This document shows, piece by piece, positions 43,760 through 51,791 of a DNA stretch of 64,000 nt. The stretch's first letter is position 1. Each line of letters starts with the position of its first letter. This DNA comes from Lentzea flava (GTDB taxonomy: Bacteria > Actinomycetota > Actinomycetes > Mycobacteriales > Pseudonocardiaceae), in the NCBI RefSeq assembly GCF_014648475.1, contig NZ_BMRE01000049.1, forward strand, positions 1-64,000, read 5' to 3'. The notes beneath the pieces are model-generated. The model did no database searches. It saw only the letters and a list, made by a program, of their open reading frames with translations, and was not told where the DNA came from. The position numbers and the translations under genes were made by a program.

Positions 43760-45007
43760 TCAAGTGAACAGGTTGCCCGTAGCGATCTTGGGGCGGCCCA
43801 GCACCCGCGGCTCGCGCACGACGGCGGACGCGTAGACCGCTGCCGTGTCCGCGGCGATGGTCGCCCAGTTGAAGTCCGTGGCCAGACGCTCTTTCGCAGC
43901 GCGCGCACGAGCGGCGGCGGCCGTCGGATCGGACAGCACGGCACGCACGGCGCGGGCGAGTCCGTCCACGTCACCGGGGGCGAACGACAGACCGGTGACC
44001 CCGTCCAGGACCACCTCGCCGAGACCGCCGGCCGTCGACGCCACCAGAGGCGTTCCGGCTGCCGCGGCTTCCAGGGCCACGATGCCGAACGGCTCGTAGC
44101 GTGACGGCAGCACCACGGCGTTGGCCGCTGTGAGCAACGCCGCCAAAGACCTGTCGGAGAGATGTCCGACGAACTCGACCGCGCGCAGCACGCGGTGCTT
44201 GCGCGCCTGCTCCTGCAGCCACTCGGTCTGCGAGCCGCCACCGGCCACCACGACACGGGTGCCGCGGTGGTGCCGCCGGATCCGGGGGAGCGCCGCGATC
44301 AGGTCCTGGATGCCCTTCTCCCACTCGATGCGCCCGAAGAACAGCAGCAACGGGTCGCCGTGCGGCGAGTAGGTTCGCCGGGCCTCGCCGACGTCCTTGG
44401 CCCGCACCTTCCAGCCGCCCGGCTCGATGCCGTTGTGCAGCACGGAAACGTCAGCAGTGTCCACATCGAACAGATGCGCCACCTCGCGCCGCATGGCGGA
44501 GGAACAGGTGATCAGCGAGTCGGCCCGGTTCGCCAGCCACCACTCCACCGAGTGCACCTGCTGGTTCAACGGGTGCGAGAGCCAGCCGGAGTGCCGCCCG
44601 GCTTCGGTCGCGTGGATCGTCGCCACCAACGGCACGCCGAAGGCTTCGGCGAGCGCGACGGCAGGATGCGTGACCAGCCAATCGTGTGCGTGCACCACGT
44701 CCGGGCGCCACGAACCCAACGCCAGACCCGCGCGCGTCATCGCGTGCCCCATCGCGAGGGTCCACGCCACCAGGTCCTTCTCGAACACGAGGTGCGCGGG
44801 GTCCTCGGCGACGCGGATCAGCCGCACGCCCTCGCTCACCACGTCGGTGGTCGGGTGCGTGACGGCGTCGGTGCCGGACGGTTGGCGGCACAGCACGACG
44901 ACGTCGTGCCCCTGCGCGGCCAGCTGTGTCGCGAGCGCGTGGACGTGCCTGCCCAGTCCGCCGACGACCACCGGCGGGTACTCCCACGACAACATCAGCA
45001 CGCGCAT
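43760..45007 (-). CDS. GT4 glycosyltransferase, Rv3032-like
   Basis: The 415-residue GT-B enzyme begins VLMLSWEYPPVVVGGLGRHV, the signature of glycogen-synthase-like GT4 enzymes, and has LLFFGRIEWEKGIQDLI and the donor-site EPFGIVALEAAAAGTPLV with the E-x7-E pattern. With the adjacent GH57 and methyltransferase genes it matches M. tuberculosis Rv3030-Rv3032. In mycobacteria Rv3032 extends the alpha-1,4-glucan of methylglucose lipopolysaccharide. GAGGTAA precedes the ATG, 4 nt after the GH57 stop. Whether this organism makes that polysaccharide is inferred from the cluster alone. Confidence 0.9.
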   Translation of the reverse strand: MRVLMLSWEYPPVVVGGLGRHVHALATQLAAQGHDVVVLCRQPSGTDAVTHPTTDVVSEGVRLIRVAEDPAHLVFEKDLVAWTLAMGHAMTRAGLALGSWRPDVVHAHDWLVTHPAVALAEAFGVPLVATIHATEAGRHSGWLSHPLNQQVHSVEWWLANRADSLITCSSAMRREVAHLFDVDTADVSVLHNGIEPGGWKVRAKDVGEARRTYSPHGDPLLLFFGRIEWEKGIQDLIAALPRIRRHHRGTRVVVAGGGSQTEWLQEQARKHRVLRAVEFVGHLSDRSLAALLTAANAVVLPSRYEPFGIVALEAAAAGTPLVASTAGGLGEVVLDGVTGLSFAPGDVDGLARAVRAVLSDPTAAAARARAAKERLATDFNWATIAADTAAVYASAVVREPRVLGRPKIATGNLFT

Positions 45008-45011
45008 CCCG

Positions 45012-46475
45012 TTACCTCATTCCTCGCGCGTCCAGATGCCCGAACGGGCCGTCCGCCGCGCGGAGTTCCGCCGCCCTCGCCTGGCCACGACCGCTTCGCG
45101 TCAACGCCGCGAGCTCGCTGAAACGATCGCTGTGAATCTTCGCGCGGTAACGCGCGTAGTCGGCTGCCGAGTCCTTGGTGACCATGAAGGCCCAGTCGCT
45201 CGACAACGCCAGCAACGCCTCGCGCACCGCCTGGTCCAGCACCGGATCCCTGACGTCGGACGAGAAATCCAGCCCCAGCAGTTCCTGCTGCACCGACGAG
45301 TTCAACGACACGATGTCCGACACCTGCGCGCCGTCCCACACCCGCCAGTCCTTGCCGCTGCCCCACGACGAGGCGGGCAGCTCGACAGGTGCACCAACAT
45401 GCCCGGCTTCAACGGCTCCGCGCAAGGTCGTCACGCGCACGCCCGCTTCCGGCAGCGCGCGCAGCACGGCCTCCAGCCACAACGGACCCTCGTGCCACCA
45501 GTGTCCGTAGAGCTCGGTGTCGTACGCCGCCACGACCAGTCCGCCGTCGATCGCCCGCAGCCGCCGCACGACGGTGTCCACGAAGTCCTCGACGTGCCGG
45601 CCGACCGCTTCCCGTGCGAGCAAAGGGTCGTACGGCCGTTTGTCCTCGGGTGCCACGTGCTTGCCGGTCACCCGCGACGGCTTCAGGCCCGTCGGGTGGT
45701 CGTAGGTGTGAAAATCCCGGTACGCGGCATCACCCGGATAGCCGACCTTCGGCGACCAGACGCGGTACGAGACCTCGAGATCACGCCCGAACGCCAGCAC
45801 GTCCGACGATCCGACGGGGTGCGCCGACGACGTGTCGCCGTGCAGCGCGGGTCCGTCCACCATGAACCGCCGCACGCCCGCCGCCGCGTACCCCGCCTCC
45901 ATGCCGGGCGAGTAACCGCACTCGGGCGCCCAGATCCCTTCCGGGGCCTTGCCGATCCGCAGTTTCGTGTCGTCCAAACCGGTCCGCAGCGCGAAAGCCC
46001 GCACCTTCGGGTCCAGCAACGGTTGGAAGGGATGCGTCGCCGGCCCGCCGAGCAGCTCGATCGTCGAGGAGTCCACAAGGGACCGCAGGATCGGCGAGAA
46101 CCCGTGCCGCCAGTGCGCTTCGAACTGCTCCAGCGCCCACGACGACGCCCGGTGCTCGTACGCGGACAGCTCGCGCAGCCGTTCGCCGGCGTAGTGCGAG
46201 CGCAGGTGCCAGTTGCCGAGCCAGTCGTGCGCGCCCCGCAGGCAGTACGGGTCGTCGAGCTGCGCGGCGAGGATCGGCGTGACGCCGAGCGTCAGGACGT
46301 CTTCGCGGCCCTCGTCGGCGAACCGCCGCAGCATGTCCACGACGGGCAGGTACGAGTGCGCCCACGCCTGGTAGAGCCACTCTTCGCCGACCGGCCACGT
46401 GCCGTGATGCGCGAGCCAGGGCAGGTGGCTGTGCAGGACCAGGCAGAACGTTCCCTCCGAGCCTTCCCGTGTCAC
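45012..46475 (-). CDS. GH57 alpha-glucan branching enzyme, Rv3031-like
   Basis: This 487-residue enzyme starts TFCLVLHSHLPWLAHHG (substrate His), has the nucleophile Glu185 in GIWAPECGYSPG and the acid Asp319 in AYDTELYGHWWHEGPLW, as in GH57 branching enzymes. The start is GTG 46475, overlapping the methyltransferase stop by 4 nt (GTGA); longer frames read through that gene. In mycobacteria the orthologue is linked to methylglucose lipopolysaccharide synthesis. The window thus has two kinds of branching enzyme, this one and GH13 GlgB. Confidence 0.92.
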   Translation of the reverse strand: MTREGSEGTFCLVLHSHLPWLAHHGTWPVGEEWLYQAWAHSYLPVVDMLRRFADEGREDVLTLGVTPILAAQLDDPYCLRGAHDWLGNWHLRSHYAGERLRELSAYEHRASSWALEQFEAHWRHGFSPILRSLVDSSTIELLGGPATHPFQPLLDPKVRAFALRTGLDDTKLRIGKAPEGIWAPECGYSPGMEAGYAAAGVRRFMVDGPALHGDTSSAHPVGSSDVLAFGRDLEVSYRVWSPKVGYPGDAAYRDFHTYDHPTGLKPSRVTGKHVAPEDKRPYDPLLAREAVGRHVEDFVDTVVRRLRAIDGGLVVAAYDTELYGHWWHEGPLWLEAVLRALPEAGVRVTTLRGAVEAGHVGAPVELPASSWGSGKDWRVWDGAQVSDIVSLNSSVQQELLGLDFSSDVRDPVLDQAVREALLALSSDWAFMVTKDSAADYARYRAKIHSDRFSELAALTRSGRGQARAAELRAADGPFGHLDARGMR

Positions 46476-47200
46476 GGGCGCACCGCCACGGCCACCAGGT
46501 CGAGGCACGTGTCCATGTCCTCGGGGCTGATGTCGAAGTCGTCCACCGTCACCGACTCGACAGCCTCCTTGAGCTCGACCGGCCACGGTGCACCGGACAG
46601 GGCGACCTCGACCTGTGCCTCGATGATCTGTCCATCCAGGAGCGAGTCAAGCCTCTGTCCGTGACGCAGCCCGGCCAGTTCGTCAACGCGGAAACCAGCC
46701 TCGCGCAGCATCTCGTCCAGTTCGGACGGTGCCAGCTCCCTGGTGTGGAACGGGTTCAGCGGCTTGTCCTGGCCGGGCGAGAACGTCAGCCTGTTCGGCG
46801 TCGTCACGATGAGAGTCCCGCCGGGACGCAGCACCCGGCGGCACTCCGCGAGGAACCCCTCCTGGTCCCACAGGTGCTCGATGACCTGCAGGTTCGCCAC
46901 GACGTCGACGCTCGCGTCGCGCAGCGGCAGCGTCGCGAGGTTCCCGCGCAGCACGTCCAGCTGCGGGTACGCGCGGGCGACGTGGTGCGACGTCAGCTCG
47001 TCGTAGTCGAGCGCGATCACCCGCCGCGCGACGGTGCGGATCAGCTGGGCGCCGTAGCCCTCGCCGCAGCCCGCCTCCAGCACGACGGCGTCCGCGCAGT
47101 GTCCGATGAGGTGCAGGTACGCGGCCTCGTGGCGGCGGAACCAGTAGTTCTCCTCGGCGATGCCGGGCACCGTGCGTTCGCCGGTCAGGGGGAGGGTCAC
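46472..47200 (-). CDS. SAM-dependent methyltransferase, Rv3030-like
   Basis: The 242-residue protein has motif I VLEAGCGEGYGAQL, motif II VIALDYDE, motif IV VDVVANLQVIEHLWD and post-motif LRPGGTLIVTTPN. The opening LTGERTVPGIAEENYWFRRHEAAY is that of the Rv3030 group. It is the first gene of an operon with the GH57 and GT4 genes, which in mycobacteria makes methylglucose lipopolysaccharide; it probably methylates the glucan chain. TAACCT (47208-47213) lies 7 nt before the GTG start, supporting leaderless transcription. Confidence 0.9.
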   Translation of the reverse strand: MTLPLTGERTVPGIAEENYWFRRHEAAYLHLIGHCADAVVLEAGCGEGYGAQLIRTVARRVIALDYDELTSHHVARAYPQLDVLRGNLATLPLRDASVDVVANLQVIEHLWDQEGFLAECRRVLRPGGTLIVTTPNRLTFSPGQDKPLNPFHTRELAPSELDEMLREAGFRVDELAGLRHGQRLDSLLDGQIIEAQVEVALSGAPWPVELKEAVESVTVDDFDISPEDMDTCLDLVAVAVRP

Positions 47201-47207
47201 GCCCGTC

Positions 47208-47213
47208 AGGTTA
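47208..47213 (-). promoter_or_regulatory. Probable -10 box of the polysaccharide operon
   Basis: TAACCT on the minus strand is followed by 7 nt and the GTG at 47200, with no ribosome site. The spacer between this gene and the DegV stop codon at 47231 is only 30 bp, so the promoter partly overlaps degV. Confidence 0.4.
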
Positions 47214-47230
47214 CTTGCCAGTAGTGATGA

Positions 47231-48073
47231 TCAGAACGGCGAGACGGTAACGGCCAGCGCGCCGGGACCCACGTTCGCGCCGATCGCCGCACTGACCTGC
47301 GTCAGAACGACGTCGCGGGCGTGCGGAATCCGCTGCTGCAACATCTGCAGCAGCTCGTGTCCCTCCTTTTCGGCCGCGAAGTGCTCGACCGCGATGTCCA
47401 CGTTCCGCCCGTACGCGAGCGCGACGGCCTTGTCGACGAGCTTGCCGAGCGCGCGGTCCCTGCCCACGACCTTGTCGAACGGCTCCACCTCGCCGTTGAC
47501 GACGGTGAGCAGCGGCTTGACCGAGAGCGCGTCGCCGAAGAGCTTCGCCGCGGCGCTGACCCGGCCCGCCTGGCGCAGGTAGTGCAGCGTGTTGACGTAG
47601 ATCAGCACGCTGGCGTTGCGGCCGCGCTCCTCCGCGACGCTGCGCGCGTGCTGGACGTTGCCGCCGTTCTGCACGATCCGCGCGGCCGCGAGCGCCGCGA
47701 AACCGAGCGTCATGCCCGACGAGTGCGAGTCCACGATGAACACCGGCACGCGCGACTTGGCGGCGGCCGCCTTGGCCGCGTCCGTCGCGGGTGAGAGCGT
47801 CGGCGTCACGTGCACCGACACGATCGTCTCCGCGCCCTTGGCCCACGCGTCCTGGTAGGCCCAGAAGAACGCGTCCGGAGCCGGCGGCTGGGTCGTGATC
47901 GGGATCTGGGCGTCCATCGCCTGCAGCAGCCTGTCGGTCGGCACGTAGGCCTCGTCGATCAGCTCCGACCCGATCTTCAGTTGCATGGGAACGGTGATGA
48001 TGTTGAACCGTTCGGCCAGACGGGCCGGAAGTGACGCGGTCGAGTCGGTGACGACGGCTACTCGTGAGGACAC
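47231..48073 (-). CDS. DegV-family fatty-acid-binding protein (first copy)
   Basis: The 280-residue protein has the DegV opening VAVVTDSTASLPARL, the ligand Thr/Ser in PITTQPPAPDAFFWAY, and the late VGPGALAVTVSPF. DegV/FakB proteins bind a fatty acid, often to present it to a FakA kinase, which is not in this window. The GTG at 48073 is chosen since the family starts at this strand and TAACCT lies 8 nt upstream. A second copy of identical length lies at 51792-52634. Position beside polymethylated-polysaccharide genes is suggestive, since those polymers also bind fatty acyl chains. Confidence 0.92.
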   Translation of the reverse strand: MSSRVAVVTDSTASLPARLAERFNIITVPMQLKIGSELIDEAYVPTDRLLQAMDAQIPITTQPPAPDAFFWAYQDAWAKGAETIVSVHVTPTLSPATDAAKAAAAKSRVPVFIVDSHSSGMTLGFAALAAARIVQNGGNVQHARSVAEERGRNASVLIYVNTLHYLRQAGRVSAAAKLFGDALSVKPLLTVVNGEVEPFDKVVGRDRALGKLVDKAVALAYGRNVDIAVEHFAAEKEGHELLQMLQQRIPHARDVVLTQVSAAIGANVGPGALAVTVSPF

Positions 48074-48388
48074 GAACGAGAAGGTTAACGAAGGGTGATC
48101 GCAGTAGCCACTGATGATCGAAGGCAATTCGTGTGATCTACGCCTGGGCGGTTGCATTCCGTACACGGCGAACGCGCGGAGTGATCCCCTCGGAAAGGCG
48201 CCCTACTTGACACAATCGGGTGACTGCCCGTTGTTTGGAGTTGATCTACAAGCGTCTCGTTTGCGCAGGAAGCTCCCGTTATTCCACGCGTTACAGGTAT
48301 GCCGTCTGTCCACTGTCGACGCTGGTTGGCGGTACCGGAGGTCGGTAAGCTCGCACAATCTTCGGCCTGGTTGAGTGAGTAGGTGACC
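48074..48388. promoter_or_regulatory. Divergent spacer between degV and the coiled-coil operon
   Basis: This 315-bp stretch has no supported gene. On the minus strand TAACCT (48082-48087) is the likely -10 box of leaderless degV. On the plus strand a perfect TTGACA lies at 48207-48212, with TTGTTT 18 nt later as a weak -10 box; it could drive the coiled-coil operon with a leader of about 150 nt. AGGTGA just before 48389 is the ribosome site. Confidence 0.4.
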
Positions 48389-49339
48389 ATGGGTGCAAAA
48401 GAGCAGGAACTAGTTCCGCTGCACGCCGCTTTCGACGTTGTCTACCGAGGTTTTCATCGCCGTCAGGTCATCGAACACATCGAGAATCTCGAGGAGCAGC
48501 TGCGCTTCACGAGCCTCGACCGCGCGGAGGCTCTGGCGCAGGCCGCCGATTTGCGCAAGTTGCTGGAAATGACGCGCCAGGACCTGGAGGAGGCGCGCTC
48601 CCGCATCGAGCGCCTGGAGTCCAACTCCGGCACGCACGCGGGCGCCACCGAACGGATGCACCGCATGCTCCGCCTCGCCGAGGACGAGGCCGCGGAGATG
48701 CACCTGCAGGCCGAACGCGAGTGCGCCGACCTGCGCGCGCGAACCGAGGTCGAGGTCGCCGCGATGCGCGCCGACGCCGAACGCGAGTCGGCTGCCATGC
48801 GTTCCGAGGCGGAGGCCGAGCTCTACGCGGCCCGCCAGGACTGCGCCACCCGTGCCGCCGCGATGGAGCGGCGCGAGCTGGAGATGGAGCGCCGCTGCTC
48901 CGACCTCGAGGCCCAGCACCGCCAGCGCGCCGACGAGGTGGAGCGCGAGTGCGCCGCCGCGATGGCACTGGCCCAGGCCGACGCCGACCGCCTGCTCCGC
49001 GAGACCGCTCTGCAGTGCAACTCCCTGGAGGCCGACTCCGAGCGCAAGCGCGAGAAGGCCCAGCAGTTCTTCGAGCTGACCATGACCCGCCGCCGCAACG
49101 AGGCCGCGCAACACCTGCAGGAGCAGGAGGCGCTGGCCAAGGCGCGCGCCGAGTTCGTAGTGAAGGTGGCCTGCCGCGAGGCGAACCGCCGTCTCGCCGA
49201 GGTCGCCGAACGCACGAACGAGCTGCACGAGCTGAAGCGGACCGTCCACTCGCAACTCGCGGCCGCACGCGCTGCCCTGTCGGTGGCCGCGGATCGCGTC
49301 GCGCCGGTGCACATCCCCGAACAGGTGGCCGCGTCGTGA
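48389..49339 (+). CDS. DivIVA-like coiled-coil protein
   Basis: This 316-residue protein has a short N-terminal segment like that of DivIVA/Wag31 (FDVVYRGFHRRQVIEHIENLEEQL), then about 250 residues of almost unbroken heptads rich in Ala, Glu and Arg (AEDEAAEMHLQAERECADL and so on). Seven or so Cys are scattered through the coil, which is unusual. DivIVA proteins bind curved membrane and organise polar growth in actinobacteria. It begins an operon with an OmpA-like and a Pro/Glu-rich membrane protein, joined by a 4-nt overlap. A polar scaffold role is inferred. Confidence 0.75.
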   Translation: MGAKEQELVPLHAAFDVVYRGFHRRQVIEHIENLEEQLRFTSLDRAEALAQAADLRKLLEMTRQDLEEARSRIERLESNSGTHAGATERMHRMLRLAEDEAAEMHLQAERECADLRARTEVEVAAMRADAERESAAMRSEAEAELYAARQDCATRAAAMERRELEMERRCSDLEAQHRQRADEVERECAAAMALAQADADRLLRETALQCNSLEADSERKREKAQQFFELTMTRRRNEAAQHLQEQEALAKARAEFVVKVACREANRRLAEVAERTNELHELKRTVHSQLAAARAALSVAADRVAPVHIPEQVAAS

Positions 49340-49890
49340 AGCGCTGGGTGCCCCTGGTCGTCGGAGCGCTCATGGTCCCCGCGTCGGTGACGGCGTTCGG
49401 GTTCTCCGTCTACGGCGAGGAACTGGAGACGGCGCTGTCGTCGTCACCGGCCACCCCCGACACCCGCCCCGGCCCGGTACCGGTCGACGACTTCATCGCG
49501 CCGCTGCGCATGCAACCGCCCGCACCGCTCGTGGTGTCCGCGGCCGCCGCGCAGCAGCACGTGCGCGACCTGTTCTCGTCGCACGCCGTCAAGGGCATCA
49601 CGTTCGCGCCGGGCACCGCCTCCCTGGTGGGCCGCGGCGAGGACGTGCGCCGCGGCCTCGCCAGCCTCCTGCGCAACGTCACCGGCACCGTGACGCTGGT
49701 GTCGCACGCGTGGAACGGCGAGACGGCGTCTCACCGCTGCGACGTGCTCGCCATGGAGAGGGCCGGCCTGGTGCGGCAGTACCTGGCCGAGCAGGGGGTC
49801 GACAGCGTCATCACCACTCGGGTGATCGTGGACCCCGTCTGGGGCCCGCCGTCGGACGGCGGACCCCAGGTCGACGTCCTCGTCGTATAG
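49336..49890 (+). CDS. Anchored protein with degenerate OmpA-like domain
   Basis: The GTG at 49336 overlaps the previous stop (GTGA). The 184-residue product has one N-terminal membrane helix (WVPLVVGALMVPASVTAFGF) and then, from about residue 85, a fold with the OmpA/MotB pattern: GITFAPGTASLVGRGEDVRRGLASLL, VTLVSHAWNG in place of the usual G-H-T-D, and MERAGLVRQYLAEQGV. The key Asp and Arg that bind peptidoglycan are only partly kept, so binding may be lost. It is similar in layout to OmpA-like proteins of mycobacteria. It probably links the coiled-coil protein to the wall. Confidence 0.65.
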   Translation: MKRWVPLVVGALMVPASVTAFGFSVYGEELETALSSSPATPDTRPGPVPVDDFIAPLRMQPPAPLVVSAAAAQQHVRDLFSSHAVKGITFAPGTASLVGRGEDVRRGLASLLRNVTGTVTLVSHAWNGETASHRCDVLAMERAGLVRQYLAEQGVDSVITTRVIVDPVWGPPSDGGPQVDVLVV

Positions 49891-49904
49891 GTAGGAGCCT
49901 TGGC

Positions 49905-50534
49905 ATGGCAGGGGCCGTCGGGATCGTCTTCGGGTTGTGCGTGCTGTCCTTCACGCTCGGGGCAGCCCTGATGTACGTGCTGGTGCGCCGTCGCGAGGAC
50001 GCCCACGCGCCCTCGCCGTCCCCGTCGGACGCGCCCGCCGAACGCGTGTGGGTCGAGAAGCCCGTCGTCGTCGAGCCGGTGGAGGACGACTACGACTCGC
50101 GGCCGATCCACCGCAACCCGGTGGTGGGCTTGCCGCAGCTGGAACCGGCGCTGGCGGTGCTGGCCGAGCCGGTGGCGGAACCCGAGCCCGAGCCGGTCGC
50201 CGAAGTCGAGCCAGAGCCGGAGCCTGTCGCCGAGCCCGAAACTGTCGGTGCGGCCGGATACGATCGGGATGGGGACCTCGAGCCCCCCGTGGGGGACGTT
50301 GAAGCCCCCGAATCAACGGTAGCGGCGAGCACCGACAGTTCTGACGCCGTCGACGAGGCCGAAGAGCCGGAACCGGAGCCCGAGCCCGTGCCGGAAGCGG
50401 TTGTGGAGGCCACGTTGCCGCCGCCCGCCGCTCCTCAGCCGGTGGAGCACACGACGTGGGTGGAGCGCGACGATTTCCGCCAGCGCTACCTGAGAACGTT
50501 CGAAGAGATGCGTCGCAAGGCGGGCAGCAACTAG
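49905..50534 (+). CDS. Single-pass membrane protein with Pro/Glu-rich region
   Basis: The 209-residue protein has an N-terminal helix (AVGIVFGLCVLSFTLGAALMYVLV) followed by Arg-Arg-Arg, so the rest is cytosolic. Residues about 90-175 are repeats of Glu-Pro (AEPEPEPVAEVEPEPEPVAE; EEPEPEPEPVPE), and the last 20 residues form a conserved-looking helix (WVERDDFRQRYLRTFEEMRR). Such proteins often act as flexible membrane tethers. GTAGGAG lies 7 nt before the ATG. It ends the operon that starts with the DivIVA-like gene. No family was recognised. Confidence 0.65.
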   Translation: MAGAVGIVFGLCVLSFTLGAALMYVLVRRREDAHAPSPSPSDAPAERVWVEKPVVVEPVEDDYDSRPIHRNPVVGLPQLEPALAVLAEPVAEPEPEPVAEVEPEPEPVAEPETVGAAGYDRDGDLEPPVGDVEAPESTVAASTDSSDAVDEAEEPEPEPEPVPEAVVEATLPPPAAPQPVEHTTWVERDDFRQRYLRTFEEMRRKAGSN

Positions 50535-50568
50535 TGGTGCGACCCGGAGCGTGGGCGAGGTAATTCAC

Positions 50569-50657
50569 GCTCAGCAGGGCACCTCGCGGCACCGCCCCCA
50601 CACCCACGTACAACCAGTACGAGGGCGTGGGGGCGGCACCACGATGCACCCGTCTGA
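50569..50657. repeat. 32-bp intergenic repeat split by a 57-bp hairpin
   Basis: GCTCAGCAGGGCACC (50569-50583) and ACGATGCACCCGTCTGA (50641-50657) are the two halves of the repeat at 29029-29060. Between them lie 57 bp (50584-50640) that form a hairpin: CCGCCCCCAC (50592-50601) pairs with GTGGGGGCGG (50627-50636), then CCC/GGG and CGTAC/GTACG, with loop AACCA. GGCACC occurs at both edges of the extra segment, as a target duplication would. The hairpin may also end the upstream operon. Confidence 0.75.
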
Positions 50658-50772
50658 CCGCAAATTCCCCCGGCAACGTTCCGCGCCACACCACTAGCCC
50701 TGTCCGGAAGTGGTCGGTTCACGTCCGAAACTCGCCGGACTTCTGTCGGTGCCTGCTGATATCACTCGGATC

Positions 50773-51579
50773 ATGACTTCCAGCACCGACCGCACCCAGC
50801 TCTTCCACGCCCTCCACCAGCCGGGCCCGCTGGCCCTCCCCAACGCCTGGGACGTCGCCTCCGCCCTCGTCGTCGAGGCCGCCGGCGCGAAGGCCGTCGC
50901 CACCACGAGCGCCGGTGTGGCGTGGACTCTCGGCGCACCCGACGGCAACGAGGTCGAGCGCGACCGCGTGATCGACCTCGTCGCGCGGATCGCGAAGGCC
51001 GTCGAGATCCCGGTGACCGCGGACATCGAGTCCGGGTTCGGGCGCACCGCGGGCGAGGTGGCGGAGACGGTGCGGGCGGTCGTCGAGGCCGGGGCGTCCG
51101 GCGTGAACATCGAGGACGGCGTCGGCGGGGCGCTGCGCGAGATCGCGGAGCAGGCCGAGCGCCTCGCCGCGGCGCGTGAGGCGGCGCCGGCGATCTACAT
51201 CAACGCGCGCATCGACACGTGCCTGCGCGGAATCGGCGAACCCGAAACCAGGCTCGAGCACACGCTGGAGCGTGCCGCGGCGTTCCTGGACGCCGGGGCG
51301 AGCGGCATCTTCGTGCCGGGCGTGACCGACCTCGACATCGTCACGGAGCTGGCGAAGGGGATCGCGGCTCCGCTCAACGTCCTCGTCGGGCCCGGCGCGC
51401 CCGCCGTCGACGAGCTGGCGAAGGCGGGCGTCGCGCGGATGAGCCTCGGTTCGGCCGTTGCCGAGGCGGCCTATGCGGTGGCGAGGCGGGCAACGGTGGA
51501 GCTGCTGACCGACGGCACCTACAGCAGTGTCGAAGGTGGCATCGAGTACGGCGAGCTCAACGCGCTCTTCAGGGGCTAG
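50773..51579 (+). CDS. Isocitrate lyase/PEP mutase superfamily enzyme
   Basis: This 268-residue protein has the fold's opening (LALPNAWDVASALVVEAAGAKAVATTSAGVAW), the metal-binding VTADIESGFG, GVNIEDGVGG and INARIDTC. It lacks the lyase signature K-K-C-G-H, so it is closer to the PEP mutase/oxaloacetate decarboxylase group. The reaction is probably C-C or P-C bond cleavage of a small 2-oxo acid. Neither phosphonate nor methylcitrate genes are near. Its stop codon overlaps the convergent 49-residue gene. Confidence 0.85.
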   Translation: MTSSTDRTQLFHALHQPGPLALPNAWDVASALVVEAAGAKAVATTSAGVAWTLGAPDGNEVERDRVIDLVARIAKAVEIPVTADIESGFGRTAGEVAETVRAVVEAGASGVNIEDGVGGALREIAEQAERLAAAREAAPAIYINARIDTCLRGIGEPETRLEHTLERAAAFLDAGASGIFVPGVTDLDIVTELAKGIAAPLNVLVGPGAPAVDELAKAGVARMSLGSAVAEAAYAVARRATVELLTDGTYSSVEGGIEYGELNALFRG

Positions 51580-51725
51580 TGCTTCTTGCCGCGGAACTTG
51601 CGCAGCAGTTGTTCGGCCTGCGCGCGCTTGCGGGGATCGTTGGCCACCTGCCGTGCCTTGGCCTGGAGCCGTTGACCCTGCGGGCTGCGCAGGAACCTGG
51701 TGATCTTGTCCATGAACGAGGCCAT
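51576..51725 (-). CDS. 49-residue basic protein
   Basis: This short gene encodes MASFMDKITRFLRSPQG at the start, a helical middle (LQAKARQVANDPRKRAQAEQ) and a basic end (LLRKFRGKKH). Small proteins of this pattern, a short amphipathic helix with F-L-x-S-P-x-G then K/A/R-rich helix, are common in actinobacteria and unstudied. GGAGGG (51730-51735, read on the minus strand) is a clear ribosome site 4-5 nt before the ATG. It overlaps the convergent PEP mutase stop by 4 bp. Function is unknown. Confidence 0.7.
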   Translation of the reverse strand: MASFMDKITRFLRSPQGQRLQAKARQVANDPRKRAQAEQLLRKFRGKKH

Positions 51726-51791
51726 TCGGTCCCTCCGGGTGTCCGTTACGTCCATTTCAACGGACGGAACAGCACCCGGAGTTCCCGGACG

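Noticed and set aside
48085..48390. A 101-codon minus-strand frame in the degV/coiled-coil spacer
   Set aside because: Its sequence shows no family pattern and third-position GC is not raised. It covers both predicted promoters, so it is read as a chance frame.
50150..50430. Glu-Pro codon repeats as a satellite repeat
   Set aside because: They lie in frame within a membrane protein and are degenerate at the DNA level, as expected for a protein-level repeat.
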